Assembly: GCF_021295345.1 (NCBI RefSeq)
Contig: NZ_JAIMJB010000015.1
Coordinates: 1-64,000, forward strand
Length of the DNA stretch: 64,000 nucleotides
DNA from: Motilimonas eburnea
GTDB taxonomy: Bacteria; Pseudomonadota; Gammaproteobacteria; Enterobacterales; CBDFNC01
Direction: 5' to 3'
The translations under genes were made by a program, and so were the position numbers. The notes under the pieces are model-generated. The model ran no database searches, had not been told where the DNA came from, and saw nothing but the letters and a program-made list of their open reading frames with translations. Numbering within the stretch: position 1 is the stretch's first letter; each line of letters starts with the position of its first letter. Shown here in pieces: positions 8,055 through 16,427 of this stretch.

Positions 8055-9884
8055 ATGTTTGGCTTTTTTGAACGCCTGCTGCCCGCTTTCCCACCGGAAG
8101 AGCCTACGCAGCCCCCAACCGGGTTATTTGCCTTTTGCCGTCATTACACCAAAGGCATGTGGACCCCGCTATTGTTAATGTCTTTATTGACTGCGATTGC
8201 CGCCATTTTGGAAGTATCGCTGTTTAGCTTTATGGGGCAGCTGGTGGACTGGCTGGCTGATAAAAACCCTGATACCTTTTTAAGTGAGGAGTCGGGCACA
8301 CTGCTCTACATGAGTTTGGTGCTATTGGTAGCCATGCCTGTTGTGGGATTGCTGCATTCCTTGCTGGTGCATCAAACCTTATTGGGTAACTATCCCATGT
8401 CGATCCGCTGGTTGGCGCACCGTTTTTTGTTAAAACAGAGTGTGTCGTTTTATGCCGATGACTTTGCGGGGCGTATTTCAACTAAGGTGATGCAAACCGC
8501 ATTGTCGGTGCGTGAAACCGTGATGAAGCTACTGGACGTGCTGATGTATGTCACCGTGTACTTCACCTCCATGTTGGTGCTGGTGGCTTCGGCCGATTGG
8601 CGTTTAATGTTGCCCATGTTGATTTGGTTTATCGCCTATGTCGGTATTCAAATGTATTTTGTGCCAAAACTGCGCGCTATTTCCGCCGAGCAAGCCGATG
8701 CACGCTCTATGATGGCGGGGCGCATCGTTGACTCTTATACCAACATCACCACGGTAAAACTATTCTCTCATACCAACCGAGAAGCGGAATATGCCCGAGA
8801 AGGCATGGATGAGTTTATGGTGACGGTATATAAGCAAATGCGTTTAGCCACGGGCTTAAACTTGGCCGTTAATGGTATTAACTATTTGTTGGTGTTTACC
8901 ATTGCCGCTTTATCCATTTGGCTTTGGTCAATCAGTTTGATCACGGTCGGTGCCATTGCGATTGCTGTATCCTTGGCATTGCGTTTAAACGGTATGGCGC
9001 AGTGGATCATGTGGGAAGTGAGTGCCTTGTTTGAAAACATGGGGACGGTTACCGACGGCATGAATACCTTGTCTAAGCCGTTACAAATTCAAGATAAACC
9101 GGGCGCTGAGCCGATCAAGGTGAGCCAAGGTGAGATCAAGTTTGACCGCGTTGGCTTTCATTATGGTGAAGATAAGGGCGTGATTAACGACTTAACCTTT
9201 ACCATTAAGCCGGGACAAAAAATCGGCCTAGTCGGGCGCTCGGGTGCGGGTAAATCTACCCTAGTTAACCTGTTGATGCGGTTTCATGATGTTGAAAGCG
9301 GGCGCATCTTGGTGGACGAGCAAGACATTCGCGAGATTCAACAAGACAGTTTGCGTGGCCAAATCGGCATGGTAACTCAAGATACCTCCTTGCTACATCG
9401 CTCGGTGCGCGAGAACTTACTCTATGGCCGCCCCGATGCCACGGAAGAAGAAATGATTGCCGCGGCCAAGCAGGCCGAAGCCCACGAGTTTATCTTAGGC
9501 CTAACGGATCCCAGTGGCCGCACCGGTTACGATGCTCATGTTGGTGAGCGCGGCGTTAAGCTATCCGGCGGTCAACGCCAGCGGATTGCCATTACGCGCG
9601 TGCTGCTAAAAGATGCTCCGATTTTGATCTTAGATGAAGCGACTTCGGCTTTGGATTCGGAAGTGGAAGCCGCCATTCAAGCGAGCCTTTATAAGCTGAT
9701 GGAAGGTAAAACCGTTATCGCCATTGCCCATCGCTTATCCACCATCGCCGCGATGGATAAACTGATCGTATTAGATAAAGGTGAAATCGCCGAGCAAGGC
9801 AGCCACAAAGACTTGGTCGCTTCTGGCGGTATTTATGCTCAGCTATGGTCACATCAAACCGGCGGTTTCCTCGGCGAGGAGTAA
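8055..9884 (+). CDS. ABC-type multidrug/lipid exporter, fused permease and ATPase
   Basis: The 609-residue half-transporter has an N-terminal six-helix membrane domain (about residues 35-325) and a C-terminal nucleotide-binding domain (about 360-600). The ATPase shows Walker A GRSGAGKST, Q-loop VTQD, signature LSGGQRQR, Walker B ILILDEATSALD and the switch His in AIAHRLST, so it should be active. It belongs to the ABCB (MsbA/MdlB-like) group of inner-membrane exporters that act as dimers. The substrate cannot be told from sequence; lipids, peptides or drugs are typical. It stands alone, and REP-type repeats follow its stop codon. Confidence 0.88.
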   Translation: MFGFFERLLPAFPPEEPTQPPTGLFAFCRHYTKGMWTPLLLMSLLTAIAAILEVSLFSFMGQLVDWLADKNPDTFLSEESGTLLYMSLVLLVAMPVVGLLHSLLVHQTLLGNYPMSIRWLAHRFLLKQSVSFYADDFAGRISTKVMQTALSVRETVMKLLDVLMYVTVYFTSMLVLVASADWRLMLPMLIWFIAYVGIQMYFVPKLRAISAEQADARSMMAGRIVDSYTNITTVKLFSHTNREAEYAREGMDEFMVTVYKQMRLATGLNLAVNGINYLLVFTIAALSIWLWSISLITVGAIAIAVSLALRLNGMAQWIMWEVSALFENMGTVTDGMNTLSKPLQIQDKPGAEPIKVSQGEIKFDRVGFHYGEDKGVINDLTFTIKPGQKIGLVGRSGAGKSTLVNLLMRFHDVESGRILVDEQDIREIQQDSLRGQIGMVTQDTSLLHRSVRENLLYGRPDATEEEMIAAAKQAEAHEFILGLTDPSGRTGYDAHVGERGVKLSGGQRQRIAITRVLLKDAPILILDEATSALDSEVEAAIQASLYKLMEGKTVIAIAHRLSTIAAMDKLIVLDKGEIAEQGSHKDLVASGGIYAQLWSHQTGGFLGEE

Positions 9885-9908
9885 ATTGGTCGGTAGGGGC
9901 GGCAGCTT

Positions 9909-10019
9909 GTGGGAGCTGCCGTTTTGTGGGAGCTGCAGTTTGGTGGGAGCTGCAGTAATGCAGCGATTCATTTCACCAATCTCACAAGACCAATCGCCCC
10001 ATGGCTGGGGCTCCTACAA
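9909..10019. repeat. REP/REPIN-like cluster
   Basis: Truncated forward units TGTGGGAGCTGC at 9909 and 9925 precede a complete one (GTGGGAGCTGCAGTAATGCAGCGATT, about 9943-9968). A complete inverted unit follows (AATCGCCCCATGGCTGGGGCTCCTACAA, about 9992-10019). Each full unit is GGAGC-stem-loop-stem-CGAT. The same doublet occurs at 60873-60947. It occupies the whole gap between the convergent ABC and beta-helix genes and probably doubles as transcription-terminating structure. Confidence 0.75.
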
Positions 10020-10028
10020 CCCCAGCTG

Positions 10029-11978
10029 TTACATCTCTAACTTAGTTACCTTAAACCCTTGTGGCGCCATAGGTTTGGCAGGCAGGTGGCCGTTCACCGC
10101 ACCGCGATGCATGATTGAGCCTGTTGCCACGCCATAAAAGTCGTATTTAGCTTTGGCATCTAGCATACCGCCATTGAGTGCGGGAGAGTTTTGCTCAAGC
10201 TTCAACGGGGTTTTCATCGCAATAGCGGGGTGGATAAATTCATCAGTGGCGGCTGTGTTTTGTAAAAAGCGCTCGCTGTCGCGCTGGCTCCAGCTCTCGG
10301 TTGTGGTGTTAAACCAGAGGTTGTGGCTGACGTCGAGTGCGCCTTCCTTTGGGTCTGGATCATCCCACGTCAGATAAGGCATGGGAAAGTCGACATCCAC
10401 TAGGTTGTTAAACAATCTAAATGTTGACGGCTGCCAGCGTTGCAACTTGATAGCATCCGGCTCATTGATCACGGTATGGCCGTTGGCATCGTATTGTCTG
10501 GCCGACTCATCGGACACACCCGAAATGGTGTTGTTGAATATATCAAACTTACCGAGAATATGGCCGCCCGCTGTGATGCCATAGGGCGCGGTGCCATTGT
10601 TAAGTTCGCCCACTGGGCCTAAACCTGAGTTAATGATGACATTGTTGTAGATTTCGACATCAACCTGCCAACATGGCGGAATGGTCTTGTTACCCTCTTC
10701 ATCGGTAAGCTCACGGCTGTAGTTATGCACATTAATGCCTGAGCCTTTTTGATTAATGATGTAGTTGTTATGGGCCTTGAGTACGGCACCGGGTTTAAAT
10801 CCTAGGCATTGATCATAGCTATGGTTCATCTGATCATAAAAATGCAGGCCAAACTTAGCCTTGTTGTTTTCTAAATGATTCCAGGCAAATTCCCAGCCAT
10901 CGAGCTGCTCCTTGCCTGCGCCATCTTGGCGAACCGTAATATAAGTGGTGTGCTGAAAGTGAGACGTTTGGTCACAGCCATGGTCAAAGATATGATTGCC
11001 CAGTGCTTTTAAGCCATCGCCCTGATGGCCATTACTGACGATAGCCCCAGCAAAACCATCGGCGCACATGCCTTCGCGCTCTAACAGGTAGTTACCAATA
11101 ATGCGGCCCCAGCGGCTGGCGCGAATATTTTCATTCGATAGCTGCGCATTGGGCACGCCTTGAACCGGTGCGTTGGGGCCGAGATCTGGCTGGTGGCCTA
11201 CTTCGACGCGGTATTTAGAAATAACCAGACCCGTAGATAAATAGGGGTGAATACCCCAATTTGAGCCAGAAACAAAGCCTTGGGTGGCCGGATAGCTAGC
11301 TATGGCAATTTGGCGCTCGGCGGTGCCTTCGAGTTGTACTAGCCACATGCCGGCCATGCTGCGGCCTAAGCCAGGACGAGGCTCTTCTTCCATCACTTCA
11401 CGCACGCCATGACTGTAAACAATATCGCCTGCTTCTAAGCCGCCATTACCCGGCGCGGGGTATTGAAATGTGGTGCGGCTGATAAATTGCCAAGGGTCAT
11501 TAAATTGCCCCGAGGCTGTGTTGTCACCGCCGTCTTTGACATGAAAAATACGCCCCGATCTTACGGTAAATGGCAATTGGTTATCACTGGCAAAACCCGC
11601 GTCTGTGGTCAGGCTGATGGAGATAGGGCCTTCTGGCAAGCTTGCAGGCAGTGAAAAGGCGAGCTCGTAAAGTTCGTGAGAGCGCCACAAATCAGCAGGG
11701 CCGCCCGGCAATTGGCCGTCGGCTTTTTTCCAATAGTAAATATGTGCGGCGAGGTGCTGTTTGCCTTGTTCATCGGTTAGCGTAATGGTGCCGGGGTCAT
11801 CTCCTAAGCGATACCCCCACAAGGTAATGATGGTGCCTTCACCCTTACCATCACCGAGTCCTGATTGTGGCCCTGAAATCAGGTCGGTGAAGGCAAGGTA
11901 AGGCGCCGGTGCGGCAACACCAGCAAAACAGATAAAATATAGCGCGATGGCGAAGCTGGTGGATAGAATCGTTTTCAT
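10029..11978 (-). CDS. Secreted right-handed parallel beta-helix protein with N-terminal IPT/TIG-like domain (locus B)
   Basis: This 649-residue paralogue of the protein at 232-2160 has a signal peptide (about residues 1-22), an IPT/TIG-like domain (GPQSGLGDGKGEG, ITLWGYRLG) and a beta-helix region that starts at VKDGGDNTASGQFNDPW. Shared runs with the locus A paralogue include GPADLW, DQTSHFQHTTY and NQKGSGIN. It ends in MAPQGFKVTKLEM, the shared tail plus two residues. It overlaps the upstream gene by 4 bp (ATGA), so it is the last gene of a translationally coupled operon. It is likely an extracellular polysaccharide-active enzyme or binding protein; the substrate is unknown. Confidence 0.7.
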   Translation of the reverse strand: MKTILSTSFAIALYFICFAGVAAPAPYLAFTDLISGPQSGLGDGKGEGTIITLWGYRLGDDPGTITLTDEQGKQHLAAHIYYWKKADGQLPGGPADLWRSHELYELAFSLPASLPEGPISISLTTDAGFASDNQLPFTVRSGRIFHVKDGGDNTASGQFNDPWQFISRTTFQYPAPGNGGLEAGDIVYSHGVREVMEEEPRPGLGRSMAGMWLVQLEGTAERQIAIASYPATQGFVSGSNWGIHPYLSTGLVISKYRVEVGHQPDLGPNAPVQGVPNAQLSNENIRASRWGRIIGNYLLEREGMCADGFAGAIVSNGHQGDGLKALGNHIFDHGCDQTSHFQHTTYITVRQDGAGKEQLDGWEFAWNHLENNKAKFGLHFYDQMNHSYDQCLGFKPGAVLKAHNNYIINQKGSGINVHNYSRELTDEEGNKTIPPCWQVDVEIYNNVIINSGLGPVGELNNGTAPYGITAGGHILGKFDIFNNTISGVSDESARQYDANGHTVINEPDAIKLQRWQPSTFRLFNNLVDVDFPMPYLTWDDPDPKEGALDVSHNLWFNTTTESWSQRDSERFLQNTAATDEFIHPAIAMKTPLKLEQNSPALNGGMLDAKAKYDFYGVATGSIMHRGAVNGHLPAKPMAPQGFKVTKLEM

Positions 11979-13135
11979 TGTGGCTCTACCGTAAATTGTG
12001 TGGGGGCGGATGGGGTTAAACTGGCATCGGGTGCGTAAATGTTAGGTAGGTGATTGGCGATCAGCACATTATCGATGGCAAACCAGTGTTCATCGCGCAG
12101 TTCTTTGGCGATGGCGTTATAGGCATCGTTACCGCCAATGGCCACTATGTTCCATTTCACCATGTTGCGCTCGTCATCTATCCAAGCGATTTGGTCGTTA
12201 AACATGATGCGTTGATCGTTTAGCCATTGCATCATCACGCCGTCATGCACGCCTGGGGCGGAGTTCATCTTGACGTAGAAGCCCATGGTGACCCATTGTT
12301 TTTCATCGCCAAACACGTGATCGGCATGGGCAGCTGGCCCGGGCAGTAAGCTGCCATCATTTTTAGTGAGGTCATATACCTTAGCGTCACTGCCATCGGG
12401 CATCATGCCCTTGGTGGTGGTTAAATAACTGGCTGACATATCACCGCGATGCATTTGCACTGGAGGGTTATTCACCGCGGTATAGGAGCGCTCAGGCCCT
12501 TGCCTTGGGTAAAACGACAAAAAGTTTCGCATACCATAAGTGGTGTTACCGGAAAAATCCCAGATAAAAGCAGGATTTTGCTCGCCGCTGAAAAATGAAT
12601 AGAGCTGTTTACCATCAAAGTGATAAACCCGCGCACCTTTACCTTGCCCTAAACCATGGTCATAGTAACGCTGGATAAAATCATTGGAGAAGGTGATATC
12701 AAACTGAAAGTAGATTTCGTCATAGCCACTTTGTGGGTCGTATTGAGTGCCATATTGGTAGGTACCCGCTTCTGGCCCTAAGTAATAAGCCAAGATGCTG
12801 TCTGAGTTCCATTGTTTGGGCACACCGCCAGACTCTCGGTACATCACATAGGATTTGCCTTTTCCACCCTTGGCTTTATCGCTATTAGCAGCCAGAATTT
12901 GCGCCGCGGGCTCACGATCCGGGTGGCCGGTATAAGGTGACCAAAATTCTTGAGCCCGCACCGAAAACCAGCCTTCGGGCACGGTGCGATCGCGCTGGTA
13001 ATCATCCGAGGTCCAATCGGGCTGCTCGTCAAAGGTTTCGTAAAACAGCACTTCAGCCTGCGCGGGTAAAATAAGGGAGCAACTACTAATGATGAGGAGT
13101 TTGCTGATGTTTTTGGTCATCTGATGCAATTTCAT
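11975..13135 (-). CDS. Secreted concanavalin A-like protein (locus B, third Con A-like gene)
   Basis: I take the ATG at 13135, which overlaps the upstream stop as TGATG, rather than a GTG one codon earlier. The 386-residue product has a signal peptide ending in PAQA (about residue 28) and a beta-sandwich body with LFYETFDEQPDW, EIYFQFDITF, QWVTMGFYVKMNS, GVMMQWLNDQRIM and WFAIDNVLI. It resembles 14244-15542 more than 13135-14247; both share ILAANSDKA and VKWN.VAIGGND. The C-terminus PSAPTQFTVEPQ carries the tail common to both loci. Family-level function is uncertain (Con A-like lyase or lectin). Confidence 0.63.
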   Translation of the reverse strand: MKLHQMTKNISKLLIISSCSLILPAQAEVLFYETFDEQPDWTSDDYQRDRTVPEGWFSVRAQEFWSPYTGHPDREPAAQILAANSDKAKGGKGKSYVMYRESGGVPKQWNSDSILAYYLGPEAGTYQYGTQYDPQSGYDEIYFQFDITFSNDFIQRYYDHGLGQGKGARVYHFDGKQLYSFFSGEQNPAFIWDFSGNTTYGMRNFLSFYPRQGPERSYTAVNNPPVQMHRGDMSASYLTTTKGMMPDGSDAKVYDLTKNDGSLLPGPAAHADHVFGDEKQWVTMGFYVKMNSAPGVHDGVMMQWLNDQRIMFNDQIAWIDDERNMVKWNIVAIGGNDAYNAIAKELRDEHWFAIDNVLIANHLPNIYAPDASLTPSAPTQFTVEPQ

Positions 13136-14247
13136 CACAACTTCTCCACGGTGAAATTAGCTGGGGCAATAGGTGTATGAGGATGTAGGGTATGCACTTC
13201 GATATCGTCAATGGCATACCAGTCTTCAAACCTTAAATTGTCATCTAGTTTTTTATTGATGTAATCATTGCCGCCCACCTTAATCAGATTCCAGCCCACC
13301 ATTGCAGTGGCCGATGCGCCGACCCAAGGGATTTGATAATTAGCAAACACCTGCTGGCCATCTATCCATTGCTCCATGATCCCATCGGCCACCCCCGGCG
13401 CTGAGTTCATCTTGACGAAGAACTGGATCCGGCGCCAGCCGGTTTTGTTGCTGTCGCCAAACAGATCTTGTGGGCTGATAATGCCTTCATGATAGTTGCC
13501 GGGGATCAGCTCATCATTAAGCCAGCTGCGTAGTGAAGTATTGGGGTTATCATCAATGCCATCACGGTTGAGATCGGTCAGATTGCTATTCCAATTTAGG
13601 CTCATATCACCGTTGTGGATATTGCGTGGTAGATCCTTTGCCCCCCCTTCTTCAAAGTAGTAATTGGTCATGGGTGGATAGCCGCGCATCATAATGGTAT
13701 TTCGCAAGCCATAATCGTTATGAACATACATCCAGCCCGCGGTTGGGCCATTAAACCCGTCGTGAAAGTTACGAAATACCTGATGTCCCGAGCCCTCGGT
13801 ATGGGTAATGCGAAATAGCTTACTTAAAGACGCAGGGTGTGGGCTGTTGGGTTGCCATTTAATGTAAAAAGAAGCGTAAAGCTGCTCATAGTCTTGATCG
13901 AATTTCTTTGCCAATATGCCATCCGACCACCACTTCCAATCTGGTGTCGACAGTGCGTCTCGATAAAACTGAGCCGACTTTACGCCAGAGCGCGCTTTTT
14001 CCGGCGCGGTTTTAATCTCGATAGATTCATGGCGGTCTAAATCCCCCATGGAAGGCGCCCGTGCGGGATCCGTGCGCAGGGCATACCAACCTTGTGGTGG
14101 CGGGTTGGAATGAGGTCGTCCCGTGGGATTATCTGGGTTGGTAAATCCTGCCACCCAGTCGGGATGGCCTTCAAAGTCATCGGCAAAGATGAGCTCTGCC
14201 TGAACGGGCTGGATCATAAATAGGCTTGCAAGCAGTAAATATCTCAT
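13135..14247 (-). CDS. Secreted concanavalin A-like protein (locus B, second gene; closest to locus A copy)
   Basis: This 370-residue protein is the evident duplicate partner of 4177-5316. Shared runs include FEGHPDWVAG/FEQQPDWVAG, APSMGD.DRHESIEI, WKWWSDGILAKKFDQ, DGFNGP.AGW.YVHN and GGNDYI. A signal peptide ends near QPVQA (residue 17). The Con A-like core ends with WYAIDDIEV and the tail IAPANFTVEKL. It overlaps the preceding gene by 4 bp (ATGA) and the next gene by 1 bp (TGATG), so translation is coupled. It is predicted to be secreted; lyase-like or glycan-binding function is inferred from fold only. Confidence 0.65.
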   Translation of the reverse strand: MRYLLLASLFMIQPVQAELIFADDFEGHPDWVAGFTNPDNPTGRPHSNPPPQGWYALRTDPARAPSMGDLDRHESIEIKTAPEKARSGVKSAQFYRDALSTPDWKWWSDGILAKKFDQDYEQLYASFYIKWQPNSPHPASLSKLFRITHTEGSGHQVFRNFHDGFNGPTAGWMYVHNDYGLRNTIMMRGYPPMTNYYFEEGGAKDLPRNIHNGDMSLNWNSNLTDLNRDGIDDNPNTSLRSWLNDELIPGNYHEGIISPQDLFGDSNKTGWRRIQFFVKMNSAPGVADGIMEQWIDGQQVFANYQIPWVGASATAMVGWNLIKVGGNDYINKKLDDNLRFEDWYAIDDIEVHTLHPHTPIAPANFTVEKL

Positions 14248-15542
14248 GGTTTATCCACCTTAAATTGTGATGGGGAGCCGGGTGGGTAAAAGTAATGGTC
14301 GATATCGGTATCGGCATGATCTGGCAATCCGTTGTAGATGCGCAGATCGTCAATGGCATACCACTCTTCGCGCATCGACTCCTTAGGCCAGCTATGAAAA
14401 TAGTCGTTACCACCGATGGCCACCATATTCCATTTCACCATGCCATCGGCCACGATCAGATCTTCGCCTTCATTGCGTTCACTGCGTAAATAGGGAATGT
14501 TATTCATGGTCAGTAAGCGGCGACCATTCATCCATTGGATCAACACACCATCGGCGACATCCATGGCCGAATTCATCTTGACGTAAAACCCCATTCGTAC
14601 CCATTGATCTTCACTGCCGTGAACTTGCTCATGATGTACGGGCGAGGTGTCAATGATGCCGCCCTCTCTGAGGTTGAGTTGTGGTTCGGTGGTGCCATTA
14701 GGGCCCATGCCTTCGATCATGTCGAGGTAGTTTAAGGAGCCATTGGGGTGGGGCATGCCTAAGCCACCATAGCCAAACGAGTAACTGTGGCCATGAGGGC
14801 CACCGCGTACCGCTACCACATTGCGAGCGCCATAATAGTCGGTCATCCAGTCCCAAATGACGCCTGGCCCTTTATCCCCTCCGGGAAACCCCTTATATTC
14901 GTTACCTCTTTCGTCGAAGCTGAAGATACGGGCAATTTTACTGATGTCGGCACCGCGACCGGCATCCTCATGAGGCGGATAAACCGTGGTGTTGTCATCA
15001 AAGGTGATCCAAAACTCAAAGTACACCTCGTTGAGCCCTTGATGGGTATGGCTATCAAATACATTTTTCCCGGCAACGGCATTAGGCAGGTAGACACTGA
15101 GAATGCCATCGGTGATCCAAGCATGGTTGTTATCTTGAGTTGGCTCACGAAAGAAGGCGGCCGATTTACCTTGTTTACCTAGTGCTTTATCGGAATTGGC
15201 AGCGAGAATTTCAATGATCTCATGGTGATCCTCATAGCCATTACGCGGGCTGTAATATTGTCCCTGTTGTCTGGCGGAGAAAAACTGTCCGGGTAGGGTA
15301 TGGCCTCGGGTTACGCGCTGAACAAAGTCGGCTTTGCGGTCATCGCCAAAGGTTGAACCATCATGAAAGCCATACGGGTTCAAGCCATTTTCAGGCATTC
15401 CAGAGTGCCAGTCGGGGAGATTGTCAAAGGTTTCTTCAAAAATGAGTTGGGCGCTGTGGGCAGCTAAGCTTATTGAACTTGCTGCCATCATTAGCATTCC
15501 TGCTGTCACGACACGGTGAAAGCATTGGCTATTTGTAAGCAT
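14244..15542 (-). CDS. Secreted concanavalin A-like protein, longest paralogue (locus B)
   Basis: I choose the ATG at 15542, preceded by AGAGGTGGCTT, over an in-frame TTG at 15572 that overlaps the previous gene; this gives 432 residues. A signal peptide ends about AAHSA. The body has IFEETFDNLPDW, EVYFEFWITF, QWVRMGFYVKMNS, GVLIQWMNGRR, VKWNMVAIGGNDY and WYAIDDLRI, a Con A-like sandwich. Insertions relative to the other paralogues include a Gly/His-rich segment (GGPHGHSYSFGYGGLG). The tail GSPSQFKVDKP fits the shared C-terminal motif. It begins 10 bp after the FN3 lipoprotein stop and overlaps the next gene by 4 bp. Confidence 0.63.
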   Translation of the reverse strand: MLTNSQCFHRVVTAGMLMMAASSISLAAHSAQLIFEETFDNLPDWHSGMPENGLNPYGFHDGSTFGDDRKADFVQRVTRGHTLPGQFFSARQQGQYYSPRNGYEDHHEIIEILAANSDKALGKQGKSAAFFREPTQDNNHAWITDGILSVYLPNAVAGKNVFDSHTHQGLNEVYFEFWITFDDNTTVYPPHEDAGRGADISKIARIFSFDERGNEYKGFPGGDKGPGVIWDWMTDYYGARNVVAVRGGPHGHSYSFGYGGLGMPHPNGSLNYLDMIEGMGPNGTTEPQLNLREGGIIDTSPVHHEQVHGSEDQWVRMGFYVKMNSAMDVADGVLIQWMNGRRLLTMNNIPYLRSERNEGEDLIVADGMVKWNMVAIGGNDYFHSWPKESMREEWYAIDDLRIYNGLPDHADTDIDHYFYPPGSPSQFKVDKP

Positions 15543-15552
15543 AAGCCACCTC

Positions 15553-16035
15553 TTAATTTTGCGGTGTAACAAATTGGCTTAGGCGGCCATAGATATCTTT
15601 TGTGGCTATTTCAAATTGGTAGTTACCAGCTGGCAGCTCTAATTGATGCTTTGATACGCCAGCTTCAACGTCGACTTCACCCGTTTCTTGGCTGGTGGTA
15701 TTGGTCCACTTAATCACATAGCCACTGATTTCAGCATCTGTTAGGGCTGAGCCATCCACTCGCTGATCTGGAGCCACCCAATCTAAACGCCATGTTTGAG
15801 TTTCGGGAATAGGTGTTGGCTCGGTTGATGGGTTTGGCGTAGGTGCGATAGAGGGAGCCACAGAGGGCTCCGCCGATGGCTCAACCGAAGGCTCTGGAGT
15901 CGAGGGTACTTCGGGGGCTGGCGTCGGCAGTGTGATATCACCATCAGTTGGCGTTTCACTGCTCCCACCAGAGCCGCAAGCAGTCAGAAATAGGCAAAAA
16001 GAAAGAGTCAGTGAGCAAAGTATGGCTGGTTTCAT
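15553..16035 (-). CDS. Small lipoprotein with a single FN3-like domain, first gene of locus B
   Basis: The 160-residue product has lipobox FLTAC (Cys20), a Ser/Pro/Glu linker with repeating PSxEPS units (residues ~38-78) and a C-terminal FN3-like domain starting at TWRLDWVAPDQRVDG (strand B). GYVIKW (C) and YQFEIATKDIYGRLSQFV (F-G) follow. It parallels 2170-2625 (QRVDGSAL/TRIDGSEL; GYVIKW/GYTLRW). As there, no strand A precedes the domain. It leads the operon in locus B, while its counterpart is third in locus A. AGGAATCGCTGCG before ATG supports the start. It is a candidate outer-membrane anchor for the Con A-like and beta-helix partners. Confidence 0.68.
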   Translation of the reverse strand: MKPAILCSLTLSFCLFLTACGSGGSSETPTDGDITLPTPAPEVPSTPEPSVEPSAEPSVAPSIAPTPNPSTEPTPIPETQTWRLDWVAPDQRVDGSALTDAEISGYVIKWTNTTSQETGEVDVEAGVSKHQLELPAGNYQFEIATKDIYGRLSQFVTPQN

Positions 16036-16142
16036 CGCAGCGATTCCTAAGTGGAGGTGTTATCAGGTTGCGAGGTAATAAGCCCAGGAACCTGCATTTC
16101 ACGGATTTATGGTTTGATAGATAGGCTTTATCATATGTGCTA

Positions 16143-16174
16143 AACAAAATATGCAACAGGTTGCATATTTTGTT
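16143..16174. promoter_or_regulatory. Extended inverted-repeat operator candidate (locus B)
   Basis: Two perfect 14-bp arms (AACAAAATATGCAA and its complement) flank CAGG. The core 16149-16168 is ATATGCA-N6-TGCATAT, identical in half site and spacing to the site upstream of locus A. It lies about 110 bp upstream of the first gene of locus B. It is too AT-rich to be a convincing terminator and has no gene ending against it, so a dimeric regulator site is the best reading. Confidence 0.62.
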
Positions 16175-16360
16175 TTTAGACAGGGATCGACTTTTTATGT
16201 TGTAATGTCTGTGACTTGGTTTATGGCGAGGAGCTGTTTGGGCGGATTTCAGTGAAAATAATGTCGCTAGCATGGCGAGCAAGGGGCATACTTTGAGCTA
16301 AAAACCACCCGTTATGATGAGTCAACTGAGGTTAAGTTAAGGTAGGCTTAGCCTGTGAAG

Positions 16361-16390
16361 GAGATTTATCGCAATCAGAGGATAAATCTC
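16361..16390 (-). terminator. Hairpin downstream of the small lipoprotein gene
   Basis: GAGATTTATC and GATAAATCTC (perfect 10-bp arms, 10-nt loop) lie 38 bp past the stop of the gene at 16428-16904. No strong T-run follows, so termination is likely but not certain. Confidence 0.45.
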
Positions 16391-16427
16391 TTCGAGTTAA
16401 GTGAGTGCCGACGCTAATTAACGAATG

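Larger units (their letters stand above)
16036..16427. other. 392-bp intergenic region: locus B promoter/operator and a terminator
   Basis: The left part holds the locus B leader and the 14-bp-arm inverted repeat at 16143-16174. The right part holds the terminator-like hairpin of the gene ending at 16428. The sequence between them shows no coding capacity that I can support. Confidence 0.6.
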
